Positions 28,637 to 37,429 of a stretch of DNA of 64,000 nt are shown here, piece after piece. The notes under the pieces were generated by a model. The model was not told the DNA's origin. It made no database searches and worked only from the letters and a program-made list of their open reading frames with translations. Source of the DNA: Fabrea salina (Eukaryota; Ciliophora; Heterotrichea; Heterotrichida; Fabreidae); NCBI GenBank assembly GCA_022984795.1, contig JALIHJ010000022.1, forward strand, positions 186,001 through 250,000, given 5' to 3'. Each line of letters starts with the position of its first letter. Position 1 is the stretch's first letter. The position numbers and the translations under genes are program-made.

Positions 28637-29698
28637 ATGGAAACTAGATGCATCAAAGTAGTACTTGAGTCAAGAACCTATACCTTGAATAACTATTCTT
28701 TGGACTTCACGACTCTTTACAAGTAAGTTTAATTTAGTTCTATTGCTGCTTTGGTCGAAGATGACAAACCCAGTTTCTTTCTGATGGGGGATCAGAGAAA
28801 TGACTGGTGTCTTCTGGATGAAGCTAACTTCCAAGAATTCTTTAGAAACTCAGATCCCCTTGTTATATACGTTCTGTACCCAGAAACTCCTTGTGTGCTT
28901 CGCATCCAAACTTACAACTTAGCTGTCTTTGGCTTGCACCCTAACTGGGACAAAAGGGTGCACATGCTAGCTGAAGAAATAACTCGCATAAGCGCAGACG
29001 TAATTGGAATCCAGGAAGCCCGTCACGACCCCTTCTACGGGTCGGGACCGATTCAGCGCAAAATATCTGGGTTCTTAAGTTCAGTTTCTGATAAAAAACC
29101 TTCTGGAAGGCACATGCTTGATGACTTACTGAGTTTAGTTCCTCAGTACCCTTACCACTACTGGCAACCTGCCATGAATTACAAAGACGGAATTGTTGAA
29201 GGCATTGCAATTCTGAGTCGTTTTCCTATTTCAGATATTGAGTTTGTAAAGCTCACTAAGTCCAAAGGCGACGGGAACAGAAGAGTCTGCTTAAAAGCTA
29301 CAGTCAAACACCCTCGCAACGAGTTGCAGTTTTTCAACACCCACATGACATATTCTGTCAATGGGCAAGTCAAGCAGTCAGAAGAAATCATAAGATTCAT
29401 GGACAGCCAAAACCAAGGAAGCCCCCAAGTACTCGTAGGCGACCTAAACATCAAAAACAAGTTTGAAAACCCTGGCTTGCTTCTGGCAACTCAGTTAGTT
29501 GATGTGTGGAAGCTTCTAAACTCTGAGGACCCCGGGTTCACCTTTCCTAGTTGGGGCCCTAAAGAGCGGTACGACCGGATTCTAGTTAGGAATCTACCTG
29601 GAGTTTTAGAGTGTGGAATTAGTGGCTTTGCTGAAAACAAGAAACAATGGCCTTCAGACCACTGCACTCTTTTCGCTGACTTTCTGATCGCAACTTAA
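28637..29698 (+). CDS. Endonuclease/exonuclease/phosphatase (EEP) family protein
   Basis: A first exon of 86 coding bases (METRCIKVVLESRTYTLNNY) is spliced by a 15-nt intron (28723-28737) to the main exon, giving 348 residues; the main frame alone has no plausible ATG at its start. The EEP metal-dependent hydrolase core is clear: QTYNLAVFG, the metal-binding Glu in ADVIGIQEAR, ILSRFPISD, FFNTHMTYS, VGDLNIKN, and the catalytic SDH in WPSDHCTLFADF. The family includes AP-type nucleases, sphingomyelinases and deadenylases; the substrate cannot be told. The N-terminal 90 residues may be a small ubiquitin-like fold. Confidence 0.88.
28723..28737 (+). other. 15-nt intron in the EEP gene
   Basis: GTAAGTTTAATTTAG splits an Asn codon (AA|T), has A at position 10 and carries in-frame stops. 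Splicing supplies the only good ATG for the gene. Confidence 0.87.
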
Positions 29699-29713
29699 TT
29701 TAACTATATAATA

Positions 29714-31786
29714 ATGGAAAGAACTTATCTTAAAACTAACTACATTGGGTTGCACTCAGCACGGCCTCAGTCAACCATAATATCCCAAGTAATATACCAC
29801 CCTATAGGAAGTCACATAGTAGCTAGAGATCCTAACACCCTTCAGGAGGTGCATTCTTTCAAAGCCCACAACTCAAGCGTGATGTGCTTGTTAGGACTCC
29901 CTCCTTCAGACCCACAGTACTTAGTGTCTGTGAGTTACTCTGGAGAAGTGAAGCTTTTCACATGTAAAGGAGACTTCATGCACGCTACAAGCACTTCTCA
30001 GAAAATGGTAAGGCACTCTGCCATTAGTAATTCAGGGTGTCTTTTTGCAACAGCAGCTTCTTTTGGAATCTACGGAGGAATAGTTGACGTGTGGAGCATT
30101 GACTTAGTTAAAGGCTTTACTAAGGTGTGGTCCTTCAGAGGTAACTTTAAGTTTTGTGAGTTTTCAGACCAAGACAGTTTGTTTTTGTTGAGGATGAGTT
30201 TTTTGGAACAAGAAGGCTACGCTAGACAAAAGGACTTACCTATTGCTTTTGAAAGGGCTTGTGAAAACTTTTTGTCAGAGTCAGACTCTGAAGAGGAGTC
30301 TTTGGAAAGCGCTGGAAGGAGCTTTGCAAGGGTTGCTTCTTACTACGCTTGTTTGGTGAAGAACTTAACTCAAGACAAGCAATCGCAAGCAGTGCCGATT
30401 CCTCACTACTCCAAAGTGAACACTATTAAAACCAACAGACAAGGCCAGGTGGTGTTTGCTTACTACTCGAGAACACTAGTAGTCATGAACATGGAGTCCT
30501 TAGAAGTGCTTCACACTCTTTACTTGCCAGGTGCAGGTTGCATTATGTGTTTGGAGTTCTTGGAAGAAAGCATTTACTTTTCCCCTAACCAGCATATTTT
30601 TTGCAGGTTCAATGTTAACCAAGAACCAGTTGACGGAGAAATTGACTTTAGTAACCCCCACAAAAGCATCGAGGTAGTTAACACTAAACTTGACTGGATC
30701 AACAAAACGTGTTCTTATTACGGCTGGATTCGCAAAGACAGGTGCTTGCTCGGAATGAACGAGTACGGAATGTTCACTGCGAACTTTAACAGCTTTCCTG
30801 GAGAAGTAGTTTCTGAAAAGTCTTCTGAAATCTACAAAATGACTTGCTGTGGCTTAGCTGTGCACCCTTCAGGCAACTACATTGCAGTTGGGGACTTTAT
30901 GGGCAACTTGATTATTTGGGACTCTAAATACCTAAGAGTGGCTAGTAACGCAACAGTTGAAGAAAGTATAAGGTGCATTTGCTGGGACTGTAGAGGAGAA
31001 GACTTACTTATAGGAACTATGAGTGGAGGTTTGTTTGCTTTTAAAGACTGCCTTTGTGAAAAGTCCCAAGTTTCATTTGTGGTTAACCTAAACGACTCAA
31101 TCATTTGCATGAGTTTCAACTACTACCAAGAAAGAGAAGTTTTAGCTTTAGGAACTACTAAAGGCCAACTTTGGGTGTTCTCTAAACACAAAGACACCTT
31201 TGTCCAAGAAAAGGTGTTTCTTGCCCACAAAACAAGTCAGGAACAAGACTTGGCTTTTGGAAGCTTAATCTTATACAGCGAAATTTGGAGTTTGAGTTGG
31301 AGTCCTTCAGACCCCAAACTGGTAGCTACAGGGTCTGAAGACCAAACTGTGAAGGTTTGGAACTGGGAGTTAGCTTCGGACTTGGTTACACTGCCTAAGC
31401 ACCAAAAAGCAGTTACAGGAGTGCGATGGGAAAAAGTGACCCCAGTAAGCATTTCAGACAAGTGCCTTACAGAGGTGTTTTTAACGTGCTCTGACGACCA
31501 AACTGTGAGACTGTTTAGTCCCCAAGACTGGACTTGGTTGCACACTTTTCACACGAACGTGATAAAGGAGTGGCACACTATTACTTATGCTTGCATTGAA
31601 AAAGGCAGGGAGAGAGTAGCTTGTGTGACACAGAACGGGTACTTGTTTGTGTGGCACCTGAAAAAACTTGAGTCTGAGTTTATCAGCAGGATCCACAACG
31701 GGTCAATTGAAGGACTCGACTGGAAGTCAGGTTTACTGGCAACGTGCTCTTCTGAGTGTATAGTTTGTGTTGCAGATATGCATTAG
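29714..31786 (+). CDS. WD40-repeat protein, 690 residues, family not assigned
   Basis: Two propeller regions can be seen. The N-terminal one begins near residue 30 (PIGSHIVARDPNTLQEVHSF) and is broken by an acidic Ser/Glu insert near residue 195 (SESDSEEESLESAG). The C-terminal one contains the clearest blades: CGLAVHPSGNYIAVGDFMGN, SWSPSDPKLVATGSEDQTVK, and LTCSDDQTVRLFSPQDW. No signal or membrane segment is present. It is likely a scaffold; orthologue unknown. Its TAG stop directly abuts the stop of the convergent phosphatase-like gene (0 bp between). Confidence 0.8.
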   Translation: MERTYLKTNYIGLHSARPQSTIISQVIYHPIGSHIVARDPNTLQEVHSFKAHNSSVMCLLGLPPSDPQYLVSVSYSGEVKLFTCKGDFMHATSTSQKMVRHSAISNSGCLFATAASFGIYGGIVDVWSIDLVKGFTKVWSFRGNFKFCEFSDQDSLFLLRMSFLEQEGYARQKDLPIAFERACENFLSESDSEEESLESAGRSFARVASYYACLVKNLTQDKQSQAVPIPHYSKVNTIKTNRQGQVVFAYYSRTLVVMNMESLEVLHTLYLPGAGCIMCLEFLEESIYFSPNQHIFCRFNVNQEPVDGEIDFSNPHKSIEVVNTKLDWINKTCSYYGWIRKDRCLLGMNEYGMFTANFNSFPGEVVSEKSSEIYKMTCCGLAVHPSGNYIAVGDFMGNLIIWDSKYLRVASNATVEESIRCICWDCRGEDLLIGTMSGGLFAFKDCLCEKSQVSFVVNLNDSIICMSFNYYQEREVLALGTTKGQLWVFSKHKDTFVQEKVFLAHKTSQEQDLAFGSLILYSEIWSLSWSPSDPKLVATGSEDQTVKVWNWELASDLVTLPKHQKAVTGVRWEKVTPVSISDKCLTEVFLTCSDDQTVRLFSPQDWTWLHTFHTNVIKEWHTITYACIEKGRERVACVTQNGYLFVWHLKKLESEFISRIHNGSIEGLDWKSGLLATCSSECIVCVADMH

Positions 31787-32617
31787 TTACAAACACTTAA
31801 ACTTTACTAAACTAGTTTGCGAAGTAAAACTTCTTGAAGAAAAAGTTCGTCTATGAAGTCTTCCTTGGGGAGTAAAGCTTTTGGGGGACTGCACAACGAA
31901 GCTTCCAGAGTTCTTGTTAAGTCTGGGAGTTTTTTTGGAATTTTCTTTGAAAAAAGACTTAAACTCTTCAGTTGGTGTTTTTACACAGGGTTGTTTAACT
32001 TCTTCACAGAAAGAAATTCTTTTTAGGCTTCTCTTTTTAGTTGAAAAGTTAAAGCAACTTTTAAGGGGCTTTTTGGTGTTTATAAAAGTATTTGCAATCA
32101 TAGCTTCTTCGGGGTCTGAGGAGCAGTCTTCCCAGTTAGTGGTTAGAGTTTTGGTTAACTTAAGTCTGCTTTCGAAACTTTGAAGTTGTTTCAAAGGGCC
32201 CCTTTTGATGCAGCACTGGGGAACTTTAAACTTAATAAATTCAAGAGCTTTTTTAAAACTCCAAGAAAACCTGTGCATCAAGTAGGCCACTGCAACACAG
32301 GGAGCTCTTGAAGTGGCTTTTTCTGAGTGAACTAAAATACAGCCTTCTTCTTGTAGAGCTGGTTCGATAAACTGAAGAATTGATTTAAGGTTAGAGTCGT
32401 CTGAGTCCAGAACTACCTGGGAAGAGTGGTCTAGCCATGAAAAGGTCAAGTATTTTACTCCTAATCCTTCCCATTTATTGGCTACTTGCCTGCCTGCACA
32501 GTTGACTACATGAGTAATTTTGTTTTTAAGCATAAAGTTCAGGTCTTGTGAAGGATTTTCGTCACCAAGGAGTAGTCCTTCCACTATCCTGTAAGCTCCT
32601 AGTATTTGGTTTTTCAT
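31787..32617 (-). CDS. Dual-specificity phosphatase fold, probably inactive (STYX-like)
   Basis: The 276-residue protein has a DSP fold in residues 5-150: YRIVEGLLLGDENPSQDLNF, THVVNCAGRQVANKWEGLGV, and AVAYLMHRFSWSFKKALEFI. The signature loop, normally HCxxGxxR, reads HSEKATSR, so the catalytic Cys is Ser and the Gly is Ala. That is the change that defines pseudophosphatases such as STYX, which bind rather than hydrolyse phosphotyrosine. The C-terminal 130 residues are Lys/Ser-rich and probably disordered. Loss of activity is inferred from this one motif. Confidence 0.82.
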   Translation of the reverse strand: MKNQILGAYRIVEGLLLGDENPSQDLNFMLKNKITHVVNCAGRQVANKWEGLGVKYLTFSWLDHSSQVVLDSDDSNLKSILQFIEPALQEEGCILVHSEKATSRAPCVAVAYLMHRFSWSFKKALEFIKFKVPQCCIKRGPLKQLQSFESRLKLTKTLTTNWEDCSSDPEEAMIANTFINTKKPLKSCFNFSTKKRSLKRISFCEEVKQPCVKTPTEEFKSFFKENSKKTPRLNKNSGSFVVQSPKSFTPQGRLHRRTFSSRSFTSQTSLVKFKCL

Positions 32618-32630
32618 ATTTAAGCAATTA

Positions 32631-33479
32631 TTAAACTTGGGTCTCTTTATAAGGATCTCTAGGAGAAATATTGCTTAGGTCATTAGGCGACTTGCAATCA
32701 GCAGGGGTGCAGTTCATTAAAGTAGAGGTGTTATCAAGTTTATTCTGGTCAATTGTTTGTTTTTTAGGAGTAAATTCTGCATAAACTTTTGGTTTGGGTT
32801 TCTTACTTCGTTTTTGAAGAATGTAGTCAAACGTGCTTAAGCCCTTAGACCTTAAGTAAGCGTGGAACCCAATAAGGTTAGCATTGGCTACTGAGAAAAA
32901 AAAAGACTCCAAAAGCATAAACCACAGAAGTCCTATCTTGGCTTCTGAACTTACTATCCACTCTTTTTCTTCAAACGACTCAGAGTCCCTGTAGTAACTA
33001 ATAACTCCTCCAAGACAAAACCCAAAGTAACACACTAAGTTGCACTCTAAACATATAATAAGCGCTATGAACTTCCGGTAATTTTGCTTTCCAATACAGT
33101 TGTTAAGCCACTTGCAGTGGTGGTCAAAGTCGTCTACACATCTGTTGCACTGGGCACAGTGCTTGCTGTTAGAGTTAACTGCAACGGCGCAAATAGAGCA
33201 CATAGCTATTCCTTTTCCCGGGGGGTTCTTCTGGACGGAAATAGGATCAGTAGGGTCAGAAGCTGTTATAAAATACCCTAAAAAAACCACACCGACCTGA
33301 CTTGTGTAGAAAATGCAACAAAAAATTATCTGCTTAAAAGTTACTTTTTGGTGAGTTTCTAACAAAGGCAGTATGACAACTACGCTAGTGAAGATGTTAA
33401 ACAAAACTATGCACCAACTAATAACCTGCAGAAGGTGGGGTCCTTTCTGAAAGCCATTTCTTCTCACCTTGATATCCAT
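32631..33479 (-). CDS. DHHC palmitoyltransferase
   Basis: This 282-residue integral membrane enzyme should transfer palmitate to cysteines of cytoplasmic proteins. Two hydrophobic segments (about 16-40 and 50-70) precede the zinc-binding Cys-rich domain CSICAVAVNSNSKHCAQCNR, then DDFDHHCKWLNNCIGKQNY with the intact catalytic DHHC, then two more membrane segments and a Lys-rich tail. This is the usual four-TM topology. It starts only 10 bp from the divergent AspH-like gene. Confidence 0.93.
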   Translation of the reverse strand: MDIKVRRNGFQKGPHLLQVISWCIVLFNIFTSVVVILPLLETHQKVTFKQIIFCCIFYTSQVGVVFLGYFITASDPTDPISVQKNPPGKGIAMCSICAVAVNSNSKHCAQCNRCVDDFDHHCKWLNNCIGKQNYRKFIALIICLECNLVCYFGFCLGGVISYYRDSESFEEKEWIVSSEAKIGLLWFMLLESFFFSVANANLIGFHAYLRSKGLSTFDYILQKRSKKPKPKVYAEFTPKKQTIDQNKLDNTSTLMNCTPADCKSPNDLSNISPRDPYKETQV

Positions 33480-33489
33480 TGTTTACAAA

Positions 33490-34473
33490 ATGGAAGACTC
33501 AAAGGAGTCAAAAATAAGCGAACGATTAGAAACCATTTTCGAAGAGTATCACTTAAACTCCTTGCAAAGAGCAGCTGCACTCAAGTTCATCAAAGAAAAA
33601 ATAGCTGACCCAGAAAACACCAATGTGGCTCGGGCAAGAGAGTGGCTCCTCAAAAAAATGAACTCCAAACCAATTCCTCCACCCAACTCCCGCCAAAAAG
33701 GATGTCCTGATATTTTGCCAGGACTCAGAGCTCAGCCCTGGTGGGACCCTTCGGAGTTTCCTTGGGTTGCTGAGGTAGAGGAAGCCTACCCCTTGATAAA
33801 AAACGAACTTTTGTCGCTTTACAGAAAAGGAGGCTTCCAGCCCTACAGAGGTCCTTCTTGGGCTTCAGACATCCCAGCTCCGGACATAGGCACTCAAAGC
33901 CACGACACAGGAGACTGGAACGTTTTTTACTTGTACTTGCATGGAATGTCTTTTCCAGACAACTTAGAAAAGTGTCCAGAAACAGTAAATGTGATCAACA
34001 ACATTATTCCTAGGCAGTACGAGCACGCTTTTTTCTCAGCTGTTAACCCTGACACACACATAGTGACTCACCACGGACCCACTAACAAAAAACTAAGACT
34101 CCACTTACCTATAACAGGTGCTGAAGGCACACGACTGCGTGCAGGCGAAGAAACCCGCACTTTCGAAGAAGGCAAAGTTAGAGTGTTTGATGACTCGTTT
34201 GACCATGAAGCTTGGCACCAAGGCAACTCAACTCGGGTCAACTTAATAATAGACTTTTGGCACCCAGACTTGACTGAAGAAGAAGTTAAGTTCTTTAAGA
34301 TGCTGCAAAATGCCAAAAGTAGAATCGAAAAAGCAGTCACTGAAGGAGAAGAAGACACTTTTTACAGCATAATTGAAAAAGCTAAAGACTTAAGGCCCGA
34401 AGATAACTCTTGGTGGACCTTGTCAGAAGAAGACCAAAAAGCTTTGCAAAGCATGTCAGACAGTTTAAGTTAA
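33490..34473 (+). CDS. Aspartyl/asparaginyl beta-hydroxylase-like Fe(II)/2-oxoglutarate dioxygenase
   Basis: From the ATG at 33490 (MEDSKESKISER) the protein has 327 residues. The AspH fold spans about 75-275: PWWDPSEFPWVAEVEEAYPL, HIVTHHGPTNKKLRLHLPI, and VFDDSFDHEAWHQGNSTRV. The iron-ligand histidines (LRLHLP and FDHEAWHQG) and the oxoglutarate-side Arg (NSTRVNL) are present. Animal AspH hydroxylates EGF-like domains in the ER lumen, but this protein lacks a signal peptide and so may act in the cytosol. Its stop codon overlaps the convergent gene in a shared TTAA. Confidence 0.9.
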   Translation: MEDSKESKISERLETIFEEYHLNSLQRAAALKFIKEKIADPENTNVARAREWLLKKMNSKPIPPPNSRQKGCPDILPGLRAQPWWDPSEFPWVAEVEEAYPLIKNELLSLYRKGGFQPYRGPSWASDIPAPDIGTQSHDTGDWNVFYLYLHGMSFPDNLEKCPETVNVINNIIPRQYEHAFFSAVNPDTHIVTHHGPTNKKLRLHLPITGAEGTRLRAGEETRTFEEGKVRVFDDSFDHEAWHQGNSTRVNLIIDFWHPDLTEEEVKFFKMLQNAKSRIEKAVTEGEEDTFYSIIEKAKDLRPEDNSWWTLSEEDQKALQSMSDSLS

Positions 34474-35600
34474 GTTACTTTTACAATAGCTTCAGCAAAG
34501 ACCTTGTAGAGGACCTCAGTGAATTCTTCAGGAGTCTCTTCTAGTAAGAAGTGGACTGTGCTAAGGTCGCCTGGAGGCACTTGGATTAAGCTGCTTTTGA
34601 TGAGTTTGGTGAACTCAGTTAAGTCTTTTGTTTCTGTCCACTCAGCCAAAGGCACAAACACCTGACTCACTCCGTTAGAGTTGGCATAAAGAACTACTTC
34701 TTTTATAAGTGCTTCTTTGTTCGCTAGCAAGTGGAAAGCGCCTTCTATACCCTGGATGTTGGAGTGTCTGGTAAAGCAAATGCCTTGCTTATCAGTTTCA
34801 GTAAACTGCTGAGCCTGGACCCTGATAGGGTCGAAGTGGAGTTCAGGTTTTTCTTCACTTTTCCTGATAAGTTCAGGAAGTATGTTGAGTGAGTCGTCAA
34901 AAGGAAGCAATAAAACTGAAATGTGTGTTTTGTAAACATTGCTGGGGTGAGTTAGGTAGCTTTGGTTTTCTTGGGGCTGTGTTAGTGGGACTTGGCACAT
35001 GTCTTGGGTTACTGACACACAAATCCTGAACTTCCTTTTAGCTTGGCCTCCAAAAGACACTTTTAGCTGTTTGAAGATCTGTGGACCTAAGTTTTGATTA
35101 AAAGACACAGTTTCTAAAGTGGTTTGTGGTGCTTCTTGGACTTTTTTCCAAAATTGGTTTTTAAGTTGTGTTTGTTCTTGAATGAACTCTTCTTCGATCT
35201 TTGAGATCTCTTGAGGAGTTTGGTGTTCTATAAGTTTTTGGGATCTTTGCTGTGCACTCAGTTCAAGTGCTTGTTGTAAGTTGTGTTCTTGGTCTTTTAA
35301 GTACTGAGTGTTCAGAAGCTTGGAGTATCTTAGCCAAGGAGTTTTAACTGCTGGAGTTTCTTGAAAGCATTCAGGCAAAGCACTTGGGAGTTCTGGGTTC
35401 CTTCTTTCGTAGAAAAACAAGTCTTTTAGGATGTTCATTACATCTGGAAGTATTGCAGGGCAGATTCCTTCAGACTCAAACAGTATCTCTAAAACGTGTT
35501 TGGCGTTTTCGCCTTTCTTAAAGTAAATCTGCAGTTCAAGTTTGGCACCCGAAGGCCAGAAGTAGTGCACAATTACATCTTGGTCTTCAGGAACTTCCAT
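34470..35600 (-). CDS. FERRY endosomal complex subunit 3 homologue (C12orf4-like)
   Basis: The 376-residue protein resembles human C12orf4/FERRY3 at both ends by my recall of that sequence. The N-terminus VIVHYFWPSGAKLELQIYF parallels its FVYKFKVGSQCLELRVPL. Near residue 275 FTRHSNIQGIEGAFHLL parallels YITRHSNLSEIHVAFHL, and the end STVHFLLEETPEEFTEVLY parallels RTVQFLVPQSISEEMFYQL. A helical, Gln-rich middle (110-170) matches its coiled coil. In animals FERRY links Rab5 endosomes to mRNAs. The match is from memory and needs a profile search. Confidence 0.65.
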   Translation of the reverse strand: MEVPEDQDVIVHYFWPSGAKLELQIYFKKGENAKHVLEILFESEGICPAILPDVMNILKDLFFYERRNPELPSALPECFQETPAVKTPWLRYSKLLNTQYLKDQEHNLQQALELSAQQRSQKLIEHQTPQEISKIEEEFIQEQTQLKNQFWKKVQEAPQTTLETVSFNQNLGPQIFKQLKVSFGGQAKRKFRICVSVTQDMCQVPLTQPQENQSYLTHPSNVYKTHISVLLLPFDDSLNILPELIRKSEEKPELHFDPIRVQAQQFTETDKQGICFTRHSNIQGIEGAFHLLANKEALIKEVVLYANSNGVSQVFVPLAEWTETKDLTEFTKLIKSSLIQVPPGDLSTVHFLLEETPEEFTEVLYKVFAEAIVKVT

Positions 35601-35609
35601 ATATTACAC

Positions 35610-36035
35610 TTAAAAAGACGACTCTACAAAAGCTTGGTAGTCCACAAAGCCTTCTGAGTCAGTGAAGTGGTGAATGTGACTGAGCAAGAACCTGCGCTCT
35701 TCTTCGTCCTTTACCTGAGCTTGAATTATTTCTTGGACTCTACTTACTTGTAACTTCTTTTCCGAATCACACAGTAACAACAGTCCTTTAAAAACTTCTT
35801 CGCGAGAGTACTCTTCAGTGTCACATTTAAGTTTGAACAACTGAAGAAAGTCTTGGAAAGAAGCATAGTTTCTGTAGTCAAACACCAACTGAGTGTACTT
35901 GTCCATTTCTTCTTGAGTAGGGTTGAGTTCTACTAACTTGAATATGTTTTCCAAGTCTTCTTTTTTGATTTTGTTTTGCTTAGCAAAGAAGTCAAAAACT
36001 TTACGGTAAAAAGCTAAGTTGCCTACTACTTCCAT
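35610..36035 (-). CDS. Calmodulin-like protein with degenerate EF-hands
   Basis: The 141-residue length and four-helix-pair layout match calmodulin-like proteins such as EFCAB2/DRC8. The loops are degenerate: the last (FTDSEGFVDYQAFVESSF) is the closest to an EF-hand, and the others (DYRNYASFQDF, CDSEKKLQVSRV) lack most calcium ligands. It may be a structural light chain rather than a calcium sensor. It is divergent from the coiled-coil gene with only TTATA (5 bp) between the two start codons. Confidence 0.7.
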   Translation of the reverse strand: MEVVGNLAFYRKVFDFFAKQNKIKKEDLENIFKLVELNPTQEEMDKYTQLVFDYRNYASFQDFLQLFKLKCDTEEYSREEVFKGLLLLCDSEKKLQVSRVQEIIQAQVKDEEERRFLLSHIHHFTDSEGFVDYQAFVESSF

Positions 36036-36040
36036 TTATA

Positions 36041-37429
36041 ATGAGCTTAAATAATTCTTATGATATTTCTCAAAAAAGAACTCCAAATCCTTCACTTAGG
36101 GAACTAAAGAATCAGTACGACTCCTTGTACAAAGAACACAACAAACTCACCACTCGGTTTCATAACACTAAGTCCCAGTTGAAAACTGCGAATTCTTCTG
36201 TTTGTTCTTTAAAACAACAACTAAGTTCTTCCAAGGGCACAGTGTCTAAACTCCAGTCCCAAAACAAACAACTTGAAAAACTCAACCAAGAACACAAAGC
36301 TTACATCAGAAAACTCGAAGGAGCCATTGCAATCGGTTCAACAGGGCACCAACTAGCTGACCTCAACTCAAACCTGCACTCCCAACTTAAGTCTCTCAAA
36401 AACGAAAAAACTGAACTTACTGAACAAGTATCCTACTTACAAGAAAAGGTTACTTTCCTTCAAGAAGAAAACCAAATCCTAAACACCGCTTTGAAAAGCC
36501 GCGCAGGCGAAGAAGGAGCTAGTTTACTAGAAGAAACTGCCTCTGCACAGCACAAAGTCCAAGAACTCCAGACCCAACTAAACCAAGCCTACACCAAAAT
36601 CGAAGAACTTAAGTTCATCAGAGAAAACAACAACGAAGAACTCAACAGACTAGAAACCCTTAACTTTAAACTTTCCAAAGAAAACGAAGAACTGCGCAGC
36701 CAAAACAAAGAACTTGCTAAAAGCAGAGGAGGCCTTTTGCAGTATGTTGAAGAAATGACTGCCCAACTTAAACAGTACGAAGAAGACATGGACACTTTCG
36801 ACCAAGAAATCACCACCCAAAAAACCCACCAAAAAGAACTTGACGAACTAAAAGCCAAAATCCAGTCACAAGAAAAAGAAGTCACTCAACTCCAAGAAAC
36901 CAACTCCAACCAAACTCTTAAAATCCAAACCTTAGAAACCCAAAACCAAACCTTAAACAAACAAGTTTCAGAGTTAAAAGACCAACTCAGTCTAAAAACC
37001 CAAAACGAACAAGTAACTTTTAAGTAGAGCTGCATCCAAGAACACCAAGAAAAAATATTCAAACTCAAAAACAAACTACTCAAACAAAAACAAAAAGTAT
37101 ACGACTTCAAAGAAGAGTTCCAAAGCATCAAAGAAAAACTCAAAACCGAAATCAAACAAAAACACAAAGTACAAAAAGACTCAAACCTCCTCAAACAAGA
37201 ATTCCAAAACTCCCAAAAAGAACTCCAAGAAGCCAAACTCCTCAAAGAAAAGTCCCAAGAAAAACTAAAGTCCAAACTCAACTCCACCCTTGAAGAACTT
37301 GAAGCCCTTGCAGACCACCACGACAGCCTCCGAGTAGACACCAAAACAAACGACCAAAACCTCCACGACTTAATTTTGCAAGAAAAACGCAAAAACCAAG
37401 AACTGCTTAAGCAAATAGGCGTTATTTAA
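36041..37429 (+). CDS. Coiled-coil protein, 457 residues, one 15-nt intron
   Basis: Splicing the intron at 37013-37027 (phase 0) joins two heptad-rich frames into 457 residues, nearly all predicted coiled coil (KLQSQNKQLEKLNQEHKAYI in the first part, the second exon continuing to a TAA at 37427-37429). Without splicing the frame would end inside the coil. No other domain is seen. It is probably a structural or basal-body filament protein. The last 8 bp overlap the end of the convergent amidohydrolase-like gene. Confidence 0.82.
37013..37027 (+). other. 15-nt intron in the 457-residue coiled-coil gene
   Basis: GTAACTTTTAAGTAG is phase 0, ends in an in-frame TAG and has A at position 10. The coiled-coil frame resumes directly after it and stays open for 134 codons, counting the stop. 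Confidence 0.86.

Noticed and set aside
36589-37392. Long antisense frames with Ser/Phe/Leu-rich protein opposite the coiled-coil gene
   Set aside because: They are shadows of heptad-rich GAA/AAA/CTC codons on the plus strand; no conserved motif, and the plus frame is better supported.
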